From an uncultured Lachnospiraceae bacterium (GTDB lineage: Bacteria; Bacillota; Clostridia; Lachnospirales; Lachnospiraceae): a stretch of 64,000 nucleotides of DNA. The position numbers and the translations under genes were made by a program. The stretch is from the NCBI GenBank assembly GCA_947628955.1, contig CANRBX010000001.1, positions 67,931-131,930 of the forward strand, in the 5' to 3' direction. Shown one piece after another: positions 20,200-30,774 of the stretch; positions within the stretch are counted from its first letter, which is position 1, and each line of letters begins with the position of its first letter. The notes below the pieces were generated by a model. It was given only the letters and a program-made list of their open reading frames with translations. It did no database searches and had not been told where the DNA came from.

Positions 20200-21795
20200 T
20201 TATACACTTTGCACAATGCCTTTCTCCCTTCTGAACTTTCCAGGCGACATTCCGTATCTTTCCCGGAAAACCTTCGTGAAATAGGCCACATTTGCGTAGC
20301 CCGTCTGGTATGCGATATCACCAACCGGCTTATCTGTCTCTATCAGCAGCCTTTTTGCTTCTCTCATCCTGCACCGGATGATATATTCCGAAAGAGAAAC
20401 TCCTGTCTCCTGGCGGAAAATCCTCGACAGATAATCCGGGCTCAGAAATACGTTCTCCGCCAGCGTCTTCCTGTCCAGCTCGTCGCCCAGATGCTCTGCA
20501 ATAAACCGTATTGTCCGCTCTGCCACGGTATTGTAATTCTGCGCCATCCTCACATAGTGCTCAAGCTTTCCGACCATATAAAGGATCCATTCACGGAATT
20601 TTCTCACAGAAACCGTCGCATTCTGGTACTGCTGCATGGATTCCCCGTCCTGAAAAAGCAGATGTGCCTGCAGGCCCTTCTGCGCGGCGGCCACATAAAA
20701 CAGCTGCTGAAAATCATGAAACAGCTGCTCAAGGATCTCCCGGTCGATCCTCTTTTCATGGACCGCTGCCGTCAGATATTTATCCATCTCTTCCGCACAC
20801 CGTCCGTACCTCTGGTTTTCCAGAAGCTCCGCCCACTCATCCATCGGAGGTTTTTTGTAGTCCGCCGCACGCCTTTTTTCGCTGATCCGATAAATTCCGG
20901 GCTGTTCGGTCACATTCTCCTTTGCCGCCCGCAGAAGGCACTGATACTGGCATGCGAGCTCTCCGGCCTCCAGAAACTCGCCCAGGTATCCGGATATGCC
21001 TGCGCTGCGTTTTCTGCGGCACTCTTTTATATAGCTGAGGAGTTTTTTCTCCAGGGCATCCCTGTACTGTCCGAAGTCTCCGGCATAGCTCACGATCGTC
21101 AGCAGCAGCTGTTCGTTGTAGGCGAGCACCACCTGGTCCCAGTCGTCAAAAACCATCTGCTTCAGTTCTTTCTGAAGCTCTTCTCCCCGGGTGATCCAGC
21201 CCGTCCCGCCGTCCTCCCTGTGAATCTGAAGCAGGATCGGCAGATACCTGTTTTCCTCAAAAAATACCAGATGCTCCCGGCGTGCCTGTTCCTGGATCGT
21301 CCTGCTGTCCGGTTCAATCTCCTGCTCCAGAACCTCTCTCCAGAATCTGTGGACGCGCTTTTTTTCATTTGCATTCCAATACCCGGCAAGTATCTGGTTC
21401 TGCTCCTTTTCCTGCTCCTCCCTCACTTTCTGTACGGCGCGCGCGAAAGTATCCGCAAGGGCTGCCTTATCTGCCGGCTTCATCAGATAATCCATCACTC
21501 CGAGCTCTATCGCCTGTTTGGCGTACTGAAACGTCGCATAGCTTGTAAGAAGGACGCAGACCGGGCGGTAGTTCATCTCGCGCACCCAGCGCAGCAGCTC
21601 CAGCCCGCTTCCCTTCGGCATCTCCACATCGGATAATATAATGGCGACCGGCTGCTCCCGGAGCACCTTCTGAGCCTGTGCCATGCTGTATGCGGAAAAA
21701 ACCCGGTCCACGCCAAGGCTCTTCCAGTCGACGCAGCACCTGATCCCCTCCACACACAAAATGTCATCGTCTACCAGCAGCACATTCATCTGCAT
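20200..21795 (-). CDS. response regulator with AraC-type HTH (YesN-like)
   Basis: MNVLLVDDDILCVEGIRCCVDWKSLGVDRVFSAY receiver; C-terminal LSPDYLSRIFRQETGVSLSEYIIRCRMREAKRLL HTH. Confidence 0.92.
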   Translation of the reverse strand: MQMNVLLVDDDILCVEGIRCCVDWKSLGVDRVFSAYSMAQAQKVLREQPVAIILSDVEMPKGSGLELLRWVREMNYRPVCVLLTSYATFQYAKQAIELGVMDYLMKPADKAALADTFARAVQKVREEQEKEQNQILAGYWNANEKKRVHRFWREVLEQEIEPDSRTIQEQARREHLVFFEENRYLPILLQIHREDGGTGWITRGEELQKELKQMVFDDWDQVVLAYNEQLLLTIVSYAGDFGQYRDALEKKLLSYIKECRRKRSAGISGYLGEFLEAGELACQYQCLLRAAKENVTEQPGIYRISEKRRAADYKKPPMDEWAELLENQRYGRCAEEMDKYLTAAVHEKRIDREILEQLFHDFQQLFYVAAAQKGLQAHLLFQDGESMQQYQNATVSVRKFREWILYMVGKLEHYVRMAQNYNTVAERTIRFIAEHLGDELDRKTLAENVFLSPDYLSRIFRQETGVSLSEYIIRCRMREAKRLLIETDKPVGDIAYQTGYANVAYFTKVFRERYGMSPGKFRREKGIVQSV

Positions 21796-21844
21796 GATCC
21801 TTCCCCCTCTCCGCTCAAAAACCATCCCTGTGACGGATACCATA

Positions 21845-23581
21845 TCAGAGATCCGGCAGACGCATGACAATAAATGCGCCTCCTGTTTCCGGATGGTTGG
21901 AAAAGGTAATCCGCCCGTTTCCCTGATACAGCAGCCCGATCCTCTGAACCACATTGCTGATCCCGTAATGCTCTCCTTTTTCATCAACGATCCTGCTGCC
22001 GTCCTGCAGGCATTTCAGCACATCTTCGGCAAACCCGTCGCCATCATCCCAGATTTCGATCCGGATCCCCCGGTTTTCTTCTTCGTAGCGTATCTTCAGA
22101 TAAATGTTGCACGGTTCTCCGGGCACCGCCTGATATTTAACTGCATTTTCTATAAAGGTCTGCAGGATCAGAGGCGGTACTCTCACGTCCAGTGCCCTGT
22201 CCTGAATATCAAAATGCGTGCAGATACTGTCCCCGAAACGAAGTTCCTGTATCTTCACATAATTTTCGACATATTCTGTCTCCTTTCTCAGCGAATCAAG
22301 CGTATTTCCCTCCATGGTATAGCGCAGATGGATCCCCAGATATTTCGTCATCTTCTGAATCAGCTCATTCCGGCCGACCATAGACAGGCTGTTGATCACA
22401 TTCAGACAGTTAATATAGAAATGAGGATTGATCTGAAGCTTCAGATACTGCAGTTCTGCCTTCTGGCGCTGCATTTTTTCTTCATACACATCAATTTTCA
22501 GCATTTTGATCTGCTGGATCATATGGTCAAAGGTTTTGTTTACCGCAAGAAATTCCTCGCAGTCCCCATCCTGCTCCAGGCGTACCTCCAGATCCCCCTC
22601 ACCCAGCTTCTTCATCGCGTCTGTCAGCTCGTCCAGCGGACGTATCAGCCACCTTTTTATCACTGCCGCAAAGAAGATCAGAAAAACGCTGATCCCAAGA
22701 ATCAGCCACAAAAACAGCGCATTCAGGGACTGCAGCTCCCCGAGGAACTGCTTTTCCCGCGCCATGAACACCAGACTGTAATCTCCCCTGCGGGAGGGAT
22801 GGGAAAGCACCAGATACTTTTCTCCGCCGCCTGCTGTCATCCGGAAGGATCCCTGGTCCTTCAGCTGCAGCGGCCGGTCCGGGACGGGCGCACTGTCTCC
22901 CAGCTCCCGCCCGTCGTTCTGAAAGAATGCCAGATACTCCGCTTTATCAAAACCGGCCTGGCGGATTTTTTCCAGAAGCTCCGTCACCCGGACATATCCT
23001 CCCATATAAGCGCTGCGAAGTGAGAAGAATTTTATCAGGAAATATTCTCCGTCCACGGATATTCCGAACCATTTCCCTTTTTTCTCCTTCGGCACATTGT
23101 CGCTCACCATCTCCCGGATCTGGTTCTTCACCGCTGTCCTCACGCTGCCGGACACACTGTACTTCGCAGCATCCATATAGACGTCCGCATCTTTAAAATA
23201 GACAAACAGGGTATCCATGTAACTGTAGGAGGGAATCGCATTTTCCATACTCTTTTTCAGCCTCTGCTGGGCCGTATAGTATGCGATGCTTTCGTCCTTC
23301 CGTTCACTCATCGTGAAATCATTCGACATCTGCAGGCCGACCCAGTAATTCTCTACATCCTCAAATGCCTCGTCCACCTGATTCATATAGAGGGACAGCA
23401 GCTTTTTGTTTGTATTGACCACCTGCTGCCGGACCACCTTTGCCGAATACCAGCTGCTGAAGAACAATGCCAGCAAAAGCAGAAGAATGACCGCAGAGAT
23501 TAAAAATATGATACGGTATCGGATCGATTTTCTGCGGCTGCCATCTTTTCTGAAGCGGATCTTATCTGTTGTGTTCCTCAT
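21845..23581 (-). CDS. sensor histidine kinase, YesM-like
   Basis: HAMP-like ELTDAMKKLGEGDLEVRLEQDGD; LQYLKLQINPHFYINCLNVINSLS; HATPase. Confidence 0.92.
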   Translation of the reverse strand: MRNTTDKIRFRKDGSRRKSIRYRIIFLISAVILLLLLALFFSSWYSAKVVRQQVVNTNKKLLSLYMNQVDEAFEDVENYWVGLQMSNDFTMSERKDESIAYYTAQQRLKKSMENAIPSYSYMDTLFVYFKDADVYMDAAKYSVSGSVRTAVKNQIREMVSDNVPKEKKGKWFGISVDGEYFLIKFFSLRSAYMGGYVRVTELLEKIRQAGFDKAEYLAFFQNDGRELGDSAPVPDRPLQLKDQGSFRMTAGGGEKYLVLSHPSRRGDYSLVFMAREKQFLGELQSLNALFLWLILGISVFLIFFAAVIKRWLIRPLDELTDAMKKLGEGDLEVRLEQDGDCEEFLAVNKTFDHMIQQIKMLKIDVYEEKMQRQKAELQYLKLQINPHFYINCLNVINSLSMVGRNELIQKMTKYLGIHLRYTMEGNTLDSLRKETEYVENYVKIQELRFGDSICTHFDIQDRALDVRVPPLILQTFIENAVKYQAVPGEPCNIYLKIRYEEENRGIRIEIWDDGDGFAEDVLKCLQDGSRIVDEKGEHYGISNVVQRIGLLYQGNGRITFSNHPETGGAFIVMRLPDL

Positions 23582-23817
23582 ATTACCACACTCTTTCATC
23601 CTCGCGACAATACAATACACGTGCTCCATTATGTATTATTATAATCCTTCTCCTTCTTCCAACTACACCTTCTTTTTGTTTTTTATACGCATTTCTTTAC
23701 AAAAGGTAAAGTTATGCGTATAAAAAGGCCGTCTGTGCGCAAAAAAAGAGCCGCCGCAAAACAGCGATCGCAAGAATCTCTGTCTCACAGCAGCCCTCAG
23801 CCCCTGTATCGGTGATT

Positions 23818-24657
23818 TTATTTTCCCGTCGCGGTACTCTTCCTGAATTCCGTCGGATTCATCCCGCACTCTCTGCGGAACAGCTTATTAAAGGTCTTTA
23901 TATCGTGAAATCCGGACTGATAGCAGATCTCCGTGATGGAGGCCTCCTCCGTCATCAGGAGCCACTTTGCCCTGTCGATCCGCAGCCTCTTCACATATTC
24001 CTGAAAGGTGATCCCCATATGCCTGCTGAAGTATCTGGACAGATAGGCGGCGTTAAACCCCACCGCGTCCGCACAGCTGCGCAGCGTCAGCTCCTTATAA
24101 TAATTCAGGGCAATGTATTCCAGGATATCCTTCAGCTTCGCCATCTTATCATACTGCTTCGTCTTTTCCTTCTCCGGAAACTGCCTTACCGCGATCAGCA
24201 CCAGCTCGCAGATCAGTGTCTTCACGGCAAAGATCCATGCATAATTTTTATTCTGAATCTCCCTGTACAGCTGTTCAATGATCCGGCGGACCGCCTCTTT
24301 GTCCTCAGGAGCCCAGCAGCGGCTGGTCAGCACCCTCTCCCCCAGTTCCCGCTGGGCCCACAGCCCCTCGTCGCCCCTCTCGATGCTTCCGATCATCTTC
24401 AGATCCACAAGCAGCGCCAGGCGCTCACAGTCCTGCCCGCTTTTTCCGATGCTGTGGCTGGTAAAAGGCGGAACGATCCAGATATCCCCTTCTTCCAGAT
24501 CAAAGGATTCTTCCTCTGTCGTCACCCTGAGGTCCCCTTTTTTCACCTGCAGGATCTCCATTTCCTGATGACAGTGATTCATAAACGGAAGGTTTCCCTT
24601 CATGACGGTGCCTCTGATCGGATACGGGCGCCTTCGCACATCTGTTTCGTAAATCAT
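23818..24657 (-). CDS. AraC family regulator with N-terminal cupin
   Basis: NHCHQEMEILQVKKGDLRVTTEEESFDLEEGDIWIVPPFTSHSI; C-terminal AraC HTH. Confidence 0.9.
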   Translation of the reverse strand: MIYETDVRRRPYPIRGTVMKGNLPFMNHCHQEMEILQVKKGDLRVTTEEESFDLEEGDIWIVPPFTSHSIGKSGQDCERLALLVDLKMIGSIERGDEGLWAQRELGERVLTSRCWAPEDKEAVRRIIEQLYREIQNKNYAWIFAVKTLICELVLIAVRQFPEKEKTKQYDKMAKLKDILEYIALNYYKELTLRSCADAVGFNAAYLSRYFSRHMGITFQEYVKRLRIDRAKWLLMTEEASITEICYQSGFHDIKTFNKLFRRECGMNPTEFRKSTATGK

Positions 24658-24684
24658 GTTCCTGCTCCTTCTGTCAGCTTTGCC

Positions 24685-27600
24685 TCAGCCGGACTCCTGC
24701 CCGCTCAGCGTCCGCACCGCCGCGATCAGCTCCTGCGCGAGCTTTATCATGTTCTCATTCTCCTTCGACGCGGTGCGCGTCCGCGTGTACGTGAAGTAGG
24801 GGTTCGTGTCGATCGTAAAGCGGAGCTTTCCCCGGTAAAATTTGAGCAGGCCGTCGATCTTTGTCGTGTCAATCTGCGCCTTCTCAAACATGACGATCTT
24901 CACCTCGCCGCCCTTCTGCATCAGCTCCGTGATATACGCCTCATGCGCGAGGGAGCGCATCCGCGCGATCAGAAGCAGGTTCTGCACGGAGCGCGGCGGC
25001 TCGCCGAAGCGGTCCATCAGCTCCTCGAGCATGTCGTCGTACTCATCCTCGCTCTGGATCGCGGCGATGCGCTTGTAGATATCAAGCTTCTGAAATTCGT
25101 TGCGGATATAGGTGTCCGGGATGAACGCGTCCGCATCCAGGTCGATCGAGGTCTCGTAATCCTCCTGCGGCACGGCCTGTCCCTGGACCTCGCGCACGGA
25201 TTCGTTCAGCAGCTTGCAGTACAGGTCGTAGCCGACCGCCTCCATGTGGCCGTGCTGCTCGCTGCCGAGCAGGTTGCCTGCGCCGCGGATCTCCAGGTCG
25301 CGCATCGCGATCTTGAAGCCGCTGCCGAGCTCCGTAAACTCGCGGATCGCGGAAAGGCGTTTCTCCGCGACCTCCCGGAGCATCTTGTTGCGGCGGTACA
25401 TCAGAAACGCGTAGGCCGTGCGGTTCGAGCGCCCTACGCGCCCGCGCAGCTGGTAGAGCTGCGACAGGCCCATGCTGTCCGCGTCGTGGATGATCATCGT
25501 GTTGACGTTCGGGATGTCCAGGCCGGTCTCGATGATCGTCGTCGAGACGAGCACGTCGATGTCGCCGTTGATAAAGTCATACATGATCTTCTCGAGCTCG
25601 TGCTCCTTCATCTGCCCGTGCGCGAACGCGACCTGCGCCTGCGGCACGAGCGCGGCGACCGTGTTCGTCATCTCCACGATCGAATCCACGCGGTTGTATA
25701 CGTAGTAGACCTGGCCGTTGCGCGCCAGCTCGCGGCTGATGGCCTCCCGCACCATCTCCTCGTTGTACTCCATCACGTAGGTCTGGATCGGCACGCGCTC
25801 CTGCGGCGCCTCCTCCAGCACGCTCATGTCGCGGATCCCGACAAGGCTCATGTGCAGCGTGCGCGGGATCGGTGTCGCGGTCAGCGTCATCACGTCCACG
25901 TCCGTCTTCAGCTGCTTGATCTTCTCCTTGTGGGCGACGCCGAAGCGCTGTTCCTCGTCTATGATCAGCAGGCCCAGATCCTTATACTCAACATCTTTGG
26001 AGAGCAGGCGGTGCGTGCCGATGACGATGTCCACGATGCCCTTTTTCAGATCGGCGACCGTCTTCTTCTGCTCCGCGGCGGAACGGAAACGGCACATCAG
26101 GTCGACGCGCACCGGGAAATCCTTCATCCGCTGCACGAAGGTGTTGTAGTGCTGCTGCGCCAGGATCGTCGTAGGCACCAGGTAGGCCACCTGCTTGCCG
26201 TCCTGCACGGCCTTGAACGCCGCGCGGATCGCGATCTCCGTCTTGCCGTAGCCGACGTCCCCGCAGATCAGGCGGTCCATGATCCGCGGGCTCTGCATGT
26301 CCTGCTTGACCGCGTCGATCGCCAGAAGCTGGTCCTCCGTCTCCTCAAAGGGAAACATTTCCTCGAACTCCCTCTGCCAGACCGTGTCCTCGCTGTAGAC
26401 AAAACCGTCGCTGCGCTGCCGCGCGGCGTACAGCTTCACAAGATCCTGCGCGATCTCCCGGACCGCGGTGCGCACGCGCGTCTTCGTGCGGTTCCACTCC
26501 TGGGTGCCCAGCTTATTCAGCTTCGGCGTCTTCGCGTCGCTGTCCGCGTATTTCTGGATCACATCGAGCTGGGTCGCAGGCACGTACAGGCTGCTGCCCC
26601 CCGCGTACTCGATCTTCATGTAATCCTTGGTAACCCGGTCCACCTCGACCTTCTCGATGCCGCGGTAGATGCCGAGCCCGTGATTTTCGTGCACGACATA
26701 ATCGCCGACCGAGAGCTCCGCAAAGCTCTGGATCTGCCGGCCCTCGTACCGTCTGTGCCTCTTCTTTTTCTTCTTCTGCTGCCCGAAGATATCGCTCTCC
26801 GTGATCACCACAAACTTGATCAGCGGATACTCATAGCCCCGCTGCGCGTTTCCGTATGTGACGAGCACCTCCCCGGGCTGTACCTCGCGCCCCTCGTCCT
26901 CCGTATAGAAGCTCGTCAGCCCCTCCTGCAGCAGATCGCCGGCCAGGCGGCTGCCGCGCGTGCGGGACGCCGCGAGCAGGATCACGCGGTACCCCTCCCG
27001 TTTCCACCTGTGCAGATCCCGCACCAGGTACTCAAAACTGTTGTTGTAGGAGTTGACCGAGTGCACCGTCAGCCCGTATTTGCCCGAGACTGTCCAGGGA
27101 GCGCGCGCGTTTTCCAGCGTGCACAGGCCCACGGCATTTCTCCGGCAGACCGCCGCCGCCAGTTCATTGCACGAAAAAAGCAGCCCCGTCTGTCCCGGAA
27201 GCACATACCCTTTCTCCAGCCGGTGCTCCATGCTCTCGCGGAACTCCGCCTCCACGGCCTGCGCGGACTCCAGCATCCGGTTTGGCTCATCCAGAAACAG
27301 AAGCGTCGTATTTTTGTCAAAATAATCCAGGAAGGACGTCCGCCCCGGCAGGAAATAGTCGATGAACGCCTCCATCGAGAGGGGCTCGCCGAACTCCTCG
27401 ATCTGGTCCCGGCAGTCCTGCAGCAGGCCGCGGATCCGCGACGCTTCCTCCGTTTTTCCCGCCTCGCGGAAGAGCTTTTCCGCCCGGGACGCCTCCTTTT
27501 TCAGGCGCTCCAGGGCCGCCTTCCTCTGCGCGGCGTCCGGGATCAGCTCCGCTGCCGGATAGACGCGCACCGACTCCAGGTTCTCGATCGAGCGCTGGCT

Positions 27601-28308
27601 CTCCACGTCGAAGCTGCGGATGGAGTCGACCTCCTCGCCCCACAGCTCGATGCGGACCGGATTTTCCTCGGTCAGCGGGAAAATGTCAATGATCCCGCCG
27701 CGGACCGCAAACTGTCCCGGCCCCTCCACCTGCCCGGTGCGCTCATAGCCGAGCTGCACAAGCTCGCGCTTCAGCTCCCCGGTGTCCAGCTCGCAGCCGC
27801 TGTCGATCACCATGATGTGGTCCTTCCAGTCCTCAAACGGCGTCAGATGGTTCATGCAGGCGGCCATCGTCGTGATGACCGTCACCTTCCTGCGCTCCAC
27901 GAGCGCCTTGAACACGGAGATCCTCTGCTGCTCCAGCAGGTTGCTGTGGATATCCGCCTGAAAAAAAATCAGGTCCTTCGCCGGAAAATACAGGACATCC
28001 CGGTCAAAGAATCTGTAATTCTCGTAGATCTCTTTCGCGCGCAGGTCATTGTAGGTGATGATCAGGGACGCGCAGGGCACGTCCGGAAGCTGCGTCCCGC
28101 TTCTCCAGCCGGGCCCGGCAGTCCCGTCTGCGCGCGCATGCGCCCGCCTGACCACCTCCTGGAACTCCTGCCCGGCACAGTAGATAAAATGCGACTTCTG
28201 CGAATCGATGCAGCCCGTCACCTGAAGCATCCCGCGGTTGCCCGCCAGCTTCCTGCTGATCTCTTCAAATTCTCCCAATTGCTGCATGGGCGCCAAAAAT
28301 GCTCTCAT
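24685..28308 (-). CDS. mfd: transcription-repair coupling factor
   Basis: 1207 aa; RecG-like helicase core ([42 protein letters not shown]) and CarD/RID-like domain ([19 protein letters not shown]). Confidence 0.97.
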   Translation of the reverse strand: MRAFLAPMQQLGEFEEISRKLAGNRGMLQVTGCIDSQKSHFIYCAGQEFQEVVRRAHARADGTAGPGWRSGTQLPDVPCASLIITYNDLRAKEIYENYRFFDRDVLYFPAKDLIFFQADIHSNLLEQQRISVFKALVERRKVTVITTMAACMNHLTPFEDWKDHIMVIDSGCELDTGELKRELVQLGYERTGQVEGPGQFAVRGGIIDIFPLTEENPVRIELWGEEVDSIRSFDVESQRSIENLESVRVYPAAELIPDAAQRKAALERLKKEASRAEKLFREAGKTEEASRIRGLLQDCRDQIEEFGEPLSMEAFIDYFLPGRTSFLDYFDKNTTLLFLDEPNRMLESAQAVEAEFRESMEHRLEKGYVLPGQTGLLFSCNELAAAVCRRNAVGLCTLENARAPWTVSGKYGLTVHSVNSYNNSFEYLVRDLHRWKREGYRVILLAASRTRGSRLAGDLLQEGLTSFYTEDEGREVQPGEVLVTYGNAQRGYEYPLIKFVVITESDIFGQQKKKKKRHRRYEGRQIQSFAELSVGDYVVHENHGLGIYRGIEKVEVDRVTKDYMKIEYAGGSSLYVPATQLDVIQKYADSDAKTPKLNKLGTQEWNRTKTRVRTAVREIAQDLVKLYAARQRSDGFVYSEDTVWQREFEEMFPFEETEDQLLAIDAVKQDMQSPRIMDRLICGDVGYGKTEIAIRAAFKAVQDGKQVAYLVPTTILAQQHYNTFVQRMKDFPVRVDLMCRFRSAAEQKKTVADLKKGIVDIVIGTHRLLSKDVEYKDLGLLIIDEEQRFGVAHKEKIKQLKTDVDVMTLTATPIPRTLHMSLVGIRDMSVLEEAPQERVPIQTYVMEYNEEMVREAISRELARNGQVYYVYNRVDSIVEMTNTVAALVPQAQVAFAHGQMKEHELEKIMYDFINGDIDVLVSTTIIETGLDIPNVNTMIIHDADSMGLSQLYQLRGRVGRSNRTAYAFLMYRRNKMLREVAEKRLSAIREFTELGSGFKIAMRDLEIRGAGNLLGSEQHGHMEAVGYDLYCKLLNESVREVQGQAVPQEDYETSIDLDADAFIPDTYIRNEFQKLDIYKRIAAIQSEDEYDDMLEELMDRFGEPPRSVQNLLLIARMRSLAHEAYITELMQKGGEVKIVMFEKAQIDTTKIDGLLKFYRGKLRFTIDTNPYFTYTRTRTASKENENMIKLAQELIAAVRTLSGQESG

Positions 28309-28907
28309 GAATTCTCCCTTTCCTGAAGGTGTGCCTCTGTACGCGCTGTATTAAACTCGTTCATGACGCGCTCCGGATCCTCCGTCAGGAGCATCGCCGC
28401 GGCCCGCGCCGCGCGCTCAAACGCGTCCTCCATCCCCGGGCGCTCACTCTCCGGAAAACGGCTCAGAACGTAATCCGCCAGATCCCAGCCCTCCGGCTTC
28501 GCGCCGACGCCGATCTTCACGCGCAGGAACACCTGTGTCCCGAGATGCTGAATAATGCTCTTCATGCCGTTGTGGCCGCCGGCGCTGCCCTTTCTGCGGA
28601 TGCGCAGCTGCCCCGGCGCCAGGCTGATATCATCGTACAGGACGATCAGCCCTTCCTCCGGATCGACCCGGTAAAAATCGCAGGCCGCCCGCAGGCTCTG
28701 CCCGCTCAGGTTCATGTACGTCAGCGGCCGGAGCAGGAGAACCTTCTGTCCCTCAATCATTCCCGTGCCGCACTGTGCCTGGAATTTCCCTGAATCGAGG
28801 GGGATCCTGTAGTGCTCCGCCAGGCGGGCGACCGCCTCAAATCCGGCATTGTGGCGCGTGTGCGCATACTTCGGCCCCGGGTTTCCGAGACCCGCGATGA
28901 TATACAT
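28305..28907 (-). CDS. pth: peptidyl-tRNA hydrolase
   Basis: MYIIAGLGNPGPKYAHTRHNAGFEAVARLAEHY; overlaps mfd start by 4 nt. Confidence 0.95.
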   Translation of the reverse strand: MYIIAGLGNPGPKYAHTRHNAGFEAVARLAEHYRIPLDSGKFQAQCGTGMIEGQKVLLLRPLTYMNLSGQSLRAACDFYRVDPEEGLIVLYDDISLAPGQLRIRRKGSAGGHNGMKSIIQHLGTQVFLRVKIGVGAKPEGWDLADYVLSRFPESERPGMEDAFERAARAAAMLLTEDPERVMNEFNTARTEAHLQERENS

Positions 28908-28943
28908 AAGCTTTTCCTCCTGTCCGGCCTGGTTTTTCTGCCC

Positions 28944-28979
28944 CGCTTCTTCCTCATGTTTGGACTTTTGACCCTGGCA
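28944..28979. repeat. partial/internally deleted derivative of the 176-bp dispersed element
   Basis: cttcctcatgtttg|gacttttgaccctggcatgatg joins two segments that are ~40 nt apart in the full element immediately to its right. Confidence 0.6.
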
Positions 28980-28988
28980 TGATGTTAA

Positions 28989-29164
28989 AGTCAAATGATG
29001 CCATACGGATTGTTCCGTGCTTCGCACTCCCACAATCCTGCCCAACATTCGGAATCCATGGGGCCCCTGCCCCATTTCTTCCTCATGTTTGGGCGGGTCA
29101 CTAAGTCATAAAACCACTTCCGCGCAAGCGCTTCGTGGTTTATGACTTTTGACCCTGGCATCAT
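28989..29164. repeat. 176-bp dispersed structured element, copy 1
   Basis: agtcaaatgatgccatacggattg...gacttttgaccctggcatcat; same length as copy at 55192-55367 with 6 differences; internal hairpins; ATGATGCCA ends inverted. Confidence 0.95.
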
Positions 29165-29311
29165 CATATCACCCAGAAATGTTTTCGTCCATAAAAATGT
29201 GTCGTCTCCGCTTTTGTTCATATTGACAAAATAATTGTATCTTTTCCTTGTAATTTTTACAATAGTATGATAACATCTTTGTACAGCTTTTAAAAATTTA
29301 AATTAAGGAGG

Positions 29312-30580
29312 ATGAAAATGAAAAGATCGAAAATTATTGCATCAGTGATGTGCGCCGTTATGGCGGTTGCAATGTTCTCCGCCATGGCCGTCACAGCCGG
29401 TGCAGAGGAAGAGGTGACGATCCGCTACGGTCTCTGGGATTCCAACCAGGAGCCGACGCTCCGTGCGATCGCGGATAAGTTCGAGGAACAGAATCCGAAC
29501 ATCAAGGTGGAGATCGAGCTCACGCCGTACAAGGATTATTTCACAACGCTTGAGACGGCGGCCACGGGCGGCACGGCTCCCGATGTGTTCTGGATGAACG
29601 CTCCGAACGTGACGAAATACGTGCGCGGCGGCATGCTGACAGAGCTGAGCGACTACATCGCAGGCTCCGAGACCGTTGCGAAGGAAGATTTCCCGGAGAG
29701 CCTGATCAACCTGTACACGGTTGACGGCGGCTGGTACGGCATGCCGAAGGGCTTCGACACCGTGGCAGTCTGGTACAACAAGGAGATCTTCGACAACGCG
29801 GGCGTCGCATATCCGACCGACGACTGGACATGGGACGACTTCGTGAGCATCGCCGAGCAGCTGACCGATACCGACAACGGCATCTACGGCGCAGCGGTAC
29901 AGCTCGACGAGCAGGCCGGCTGGTACAACACGATCGGCCTCTTCGGCGGCTACGTGATCTCTGACGACAAGAAGACCTCCGGCTTCGGCGACCCGAACAC
30001 GATCGCGGGCATTCAGTGCTGGAAAGACCTGATCGACAAGGGCGTTTCCCCGTCCTACGCACAGCTGAGCGACACGAGCAGCAACACGATGTTCGAGTCC
30101 GGCAAGCTGGCAATGCAGTGGAACGGCTCCTGGGCGGTTCCGGAGTACATCGGCATCGACGAGATCAAGGACAAGATCGACGTCGTGGCTGTCCCGAGCG
30201 TGAACGGCGAGAAGTCCTGCGTCATCCACGGTCTTGGCAACGTGATCTTCGCGAAGTCCGAGCATCCGGACGAAGCGTGGAAGTTCGTCGAGTTCCTTGG
30301 CGGCAAGGAGGCCATGACAATGCAGGCAGAGGCTGCCATCGATATCTCCGCGCGGACAGAGACGACCTCCATCTGGGTTGACGCCCATCCGGAGTACAAC
30401 CTTCAGGTCTACATGGATGCGGCGCAGTACGCTTATCCGTACCCGGCATCCGCGAACACCTCCGCATGGCAGAGCCCGATGTACGACGAGGTCTATGCGG
30501 CGTTCAACGGCGACAAGACGGTTGAGGAAGCGTGCGCAAGCCTCGAGGCTACCATGAACGACGCTCTTGCGGCTGAGTAA
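29312..30580 (+). CDS. sugar ABC transporter substrate-binding protein (CUT1)
   Basis: Signal peptide; EEEVTIRYGLWDSNQEPTLRAIADKFEEQNPNIKVEIE...GTAPDVFWMNAPNVTKY. Confidence 0.93.
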   Translation: MKMKRSKIIASVMCAVMAVAMFSAMAVTAGAEEEVTIRYGLWDSNQEPTLRAIADKFEEQNPNIKVEIELTPYKDYFTTLETAATGGTAPDVFWMNAPNVTKYVRGGMLTELSDYIAGSETVAKEDFPESLINLYTVDGGWYGMPKGFDTVAVWYNKEIFDNAGVAYPTDDWTWDDFVSIAEQLTDTDNGIYGAAVQLDEQAGWYNTIGLFGGYVISDDKKTSGFGDPNTIAGIQCWKDLIDKGVSPSYAQLSDTSSNTMFESGKLAMQWNGSWAVPEYIGIDEIKDKIDVVAVPSVNGEKSCVIHGLGNVIFAKSEHPDEAWKFVEFLGGKEAMTMQAEAAIDISARTETTSIWVDAHPEYNLQVYMDAAQYAYPYPASANTSAWQSPMYDEVYAAFNGDKTVEEACASLEATMNDALAAE

Positions 30581-30623
30581 GCACAGGTGCGCAGATACAA
30601 CTGAAAAGCTCTGATAGAAATGT

Positions 30624-30660
30624 GCCGGACTGTTTCATTTTGGGACAGTCCGGCTTTTCT
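30624..30660 (+). terminator. hairpin terminator/attenuator between SBP and permease genes
   Basis: GCCGGACTGT...ACAGTCCGGC followed by TTTTCT. Confidence 0.75.
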
Positions 30661-30774
30661 GATAACAAAGGAGGTTCCGGGGCTTCCTTTGCTGCCAGAA
30701 AACCCCGGCAGGACAGCGACAGGAAACAACCAGAGGGCAGCGTCCGCGCCCGCATGCAGAAAGGAGTTGAAAGC

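Noticed and set aside
23812-28326. 1504-aa plus-strand ORF antisense to mfd and an AraC gene
   Set aside because: Composition is that of a GC-rich antisense shadow (long LRHRHQ-type strings, no domain signature); the minus strand encodes clear mfd.
28940-29170. tRNA or riboswitch in the pth upstream gap
   Set aside because: No cloverleaf or known aptamer motif recognised; the structure is better described as the dispersed element.
28991-29221. 76-aa minus-strand ORF
   Set aside because: Almost entirely inside the 176-bp dispersed repeat; no RBS or conserved sequence evident.
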